Assembly (NCBI RefSeq): GCF_900100375.1
Contig: NZ_FNEZ01000002.1
Location: 930,001-994,000 of the forward strand
Length of the DNA: 64,000 nucleotides
From: Flavobacterium noncentrifugens
Lineage (GTDB): Bacteria > Bacteroidota > Bacteroidia > Flavobacteriales > Flavobacteriaceae
Direction: 5' to 3'
Shown: one piece after another, positions 62,416-64,000 of the stretch
Layout of the letters: every line of letters starts with the position of its first letter
Numbering within the stretch: position 1 is the first letter of the stretch
Translations under genes and position numbers: made by a program
The notes under the pieces: model-generated
Told to the model about the DNA's origin: nothing
Databases searched by the model: none
The model's input: the letters and a program-made list of their open reading frames with translations, nothing else

Positions 62416-62649
62416 TTAATTACAGCCGCAACCGCCGCCGCTTTTTCCTGCATTTGCTCCGGAAGCGCCTTCGCGGTAGGATTGGAAACTGAGTTCGGTT
62501 TTCTCGATTTTCCTGTTGGATAAGACCATTTCGGAATCATTGATTTTTCCTTTCTGGTATTCTTTTACAGATTCGCAGGAAGCCATTGAAAGTCCGAAAG
62601 CGGCCATGCAACCATACAAAATCAATTGTTTGGGATTTGTTTTTTTCAT
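62416..62649 (-). CDS. DUF4266 lipoprotein with a C-terminal Gly/Cys motif
   Basis: Lipoprotein of 77 residues: signal with lipobox LSMAS-C25, then a charged segment, and the C-terminal tail GASGANAGKSGGGCGCN. DUF4266 genes are found beside DUF3570 and ApbE. The CxC end could bind a metal or carry a modification. Its ATG overlaps the ApbE stop by 4 bp. The gene product may be the acceptor or partner of the operon's redox chemistry, an inference. Confidence 0.87.
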   Translation of the reverse strand: MKKTNPKQLILYGCMAAFGLSMASCESVKEYQKGKINDSEMVLSNRKIEKTELSFQSYREGASGANAGKSGGGCGCN

Positions 62650-63569
62650 TTGAGGTTAATGTTTTTTGAAGTGTAAATTTTATTGTTGTCGTCTATGATG
62701 ATGGCATGCAAATCCGCAATTTGGTCAATCAGGAAAAGTCCCGCGCTGATGCCCATAACCGCAATCGGCGTGGCCATCGCATCGGCAAATTCGGCGTTTT
62801 CACTAATGATCGTCACACTTTTGATCCCGGTAATCGGCAAACCTGTTTTGGGATCGATCGTATGCGAATATTTCTTGCCTCCGATTTTGACGTATTTTTC
62901 ATAATTGCCGGAAGTCGCCACTGCTTTGTTTGAAATTTCCAGATACGAAAAAGCAGCCTGCGGAAAATCAGGGTTTGCAATCCCGATCGTCCATGGCTTG
63001 CCGTTTGGCTGTAATCCCCAGGCCGAAAGGTCGCCGCTTGCATTGATGATGCCGCTGCTGATCCCATTATCGACCAAAATCTTTTTAGCCATTTCAGCCG
63101 AGTAGCCTTTTCCGATGCCGCCAAACCCGATGCGCATGCCTTTTTCTTTTAAAAAAACGGTCCTGTTTTGTTTATCCAAAATAATATTTCTGTAGTCGAT
63201 CAGGTGAACCATCTTTCGGGCGGTTTCCGCATCGGGGAGTTTGGTCATTGATTTGTCAAAATTCCAAAGCGTTTTGTCGATGCTTCCGTAAGAAATATCA
63301 AAAGCGCCTTGCGTAATTTTAGAAATCCCGATACTTCTTTCGATTAGGTTAAAGACTTCAGAATCGACTTTTACAGCTGTAATTCCGGCGTTTTCATTGA
63401 TCAGGTTTGTCTGGCTGTCGGGCTTGAATGTCGTAAAAAGCTGTTCGATCCTTTTGATTTCGGCTACAGCCAGATTGATGTTTTCAGTCCCGATATTATT
63501 GTTTTCGGCAACGACCGTTATGGTAAAATTGTTGCCCATCAATTTCAGGGATTGTGAAAATTTCTGCAT
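62646..63569 (-). CDS. apbE: FAD:protein FMN transferase (ApbE)
   Basis: Protein of 307 residues, Mg-dependent, that transfers FMN from FAD to a Ser/Thr of an extracytoplasmic protein. Motifs: FGGIGKGYSAE, NASGDLSAWG, SHTIDPKTG and the metal-site NAEFADAMAT near the C-terminus. There is no clear signal peptide at the chosen start, unlike most members, so the true start may be elsewhere or the enzyme may be cytosolic. Its stop overlaps the DUF4266 start by 4 bp. Confidence 0.9.
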   Translation of the reverse strand: MQKFSQSLKLMGNNFTITVVAENNNIGTENINLAVAEIKRIEQLFTTFKPDSQTNLINENAGITAVKVDSEVFNLIERSIGISKITQGAFDISYGSIDKTLWNFDKSMTKLPDAETARKMVHLIDYRNIILDKQNRTVFLKEKGMRIGFGGIGKGYSAEMAKKILVDNGISSGIINASGDLSAWGLQPNGKPWTIGIANPDFPQAAFSYLEISNKAVATSGNYEKYVKIGGKKYSHTIDPKTGLPITGIKSVTIISENAEFADAMATPIAVMGISAGLFLIDQIADLHAIIIDDNNKIYTSKNINLK

Positions 63570-63581
63570 GGCGTTGTCAAT

Positions 63582-64000
63582 TTATTTGTTGGCCTCGCAA
63601 ACGGCTTTGATTTGGGCTGTCCATTCTTCGGGCGAAATTTCGGGTTTTCCGTGCCAGGTTTTGAGTACTTTCCCATTGGCGTCAAGCAAAAGCGTGAAAG
63701 GGAAACTGCCTTCTTTGTTGTAAATTTCGGCCAACGCTTCATTTCTTTTCACGACTTCGGATGCTGGGATGTTTTTCTTTTTCCGAGGAAAATCGGCATT
63801 TACCAGTACCAAGTGGTCATTTGCCATATTGGTAAAAACGTCGCTTTCGAGATAGTCTTTCCGCAAAACGATGCAAGGGCCGCACCAGTCGGAACCAGAG
63901 AAATTGAGCAGTATCAATTCGTGTTTTTCTTTTGCTGTTTTTTTTGCATTTTCAAAACTCGGCTCCCATTGTATCGGGATAATAAAGAGTAACAGCAGGG
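63582..64000 (-). CDS. Thioredoxin-fold protein (5' end cut by window edge)
   Basis: The frame stays open to the window edge. The visible C-terminal part includes a hydrophobic stretch (LLLLFIIPIQWEPSFENA) at the cut, then the active site SDWCGPC and the cis-Pro segment SFPFTLLLDANGKVL. It has DsbE/thiol:disulfide features and is probably exported. It is the most upstream gene seen in the ApbE/DUF4266/DUF3570 operon, 12 bp before ApbE. The start is outside the window. Confidence 0.88.
   Translation of the reverse strand, partial: LLLLFIIPIQWEPSFENAKKTAKEKHELILLNFSGSDWCGPCIVLRKDYLESDVFTNMANDHLVLVNADFPRKKKNIPASEVVKRNEALAEIYNKEGSFPFTLLLDANGKVLKTWHGKPEISPEEWTAQIKAVCEANK

Noticed and set aside
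1..64000. CRISPR array, rRNA operon, riboswitch or phage integrase
   Set aside because: No regularly spaced repeats, rRNA sequence, riboswitch fold or recombinase gene was recognised.

Overview
The window is a stretch of a Bacteroidota chromosome, most likely a Flavobacterium or close relative. The evidence is the T9SS type A C-terminal sorting domains on several secreted proteins, TAnnTTTG promoter boxes, outer-membrane and lipoprotein families typical of Flavobacteriia (DUF3570, DUF4266, DUF5777, DUF6428), AT-rich intergenic DNA and few Shine-Dalgarno sequences. There are no rRNA genes and no CRISPR array. One tRNA gene, tRNA-Tyr, is present.

Region 1 (1 to about 41.3 kb) looks like ordinary chromosome. 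It holds housekeeping and envelope genes: a ClC channel/exchanger, gamma-glutamyltranspeptidase, GlmM, a flotillin-like SPFH protein, a SufS-like PLP enzyme, a lipid A type acyltransferase, a rhomboid protease, exonuclease III, a CPA1 antiporter, tRNA-Tyr, a TlpA-type thioredoxin, a CstB-like persulfide dioxygenase/rhodanese, a VWA/AAA+ pair, a KTSC/J-domain protein, a secreted endonuclease I, an FHS sugar transporter, a prolyl oligopeptidase and a second CPA1 antiporter. A CREST-superfamily-like membrane hydrolase (31.9 kb) and a broken secreted metalloprotease (38.4-40.4 kb) stand out.

Region 2 (about 41.3-54.6 kb) looks like an accessory island. It starts with a decayed AbiEii nucleotidyltransferase relic and ends with a second one. 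The second comprises a frameshifted AbiEii toxin, a 5'-truncated HTH/DUF6922 antitoxin and a truncated histidine kinase. Between them lie a five-gene operon for ion and pH homeostasis (Usp, APC permease, NhaA, DUF389, second ClC), a divergent Crp/Fnr-type regulator with a perfect TTGAC-N4-GTCAA box, and an arsenic resistance operon (arsR, DUF6428, arsC, acr3) with a palindromic operator.

Region 3 (about 54.5-64 kb) is envelope and redox biology. It has a PAP2 phosphatase and a tightly packed six-gene operon of exported proteins (ankyrin, DOMON/T9SS, OB-fold, DUF5777 barrel, cytochrome c, YceI). An OmpR/histidine-kinase pair is divergent from that operon, and the shared control region carries 11-bp-period direct repeats. 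The region ends with a thioredoxin / ApbE / DUF4266 / DUF3570 operon that runs off the right edge. The two redox loci and the Crp-linked ion operon are the best candidates for under-described systems. Their functions are inferred from domains and gene order only.
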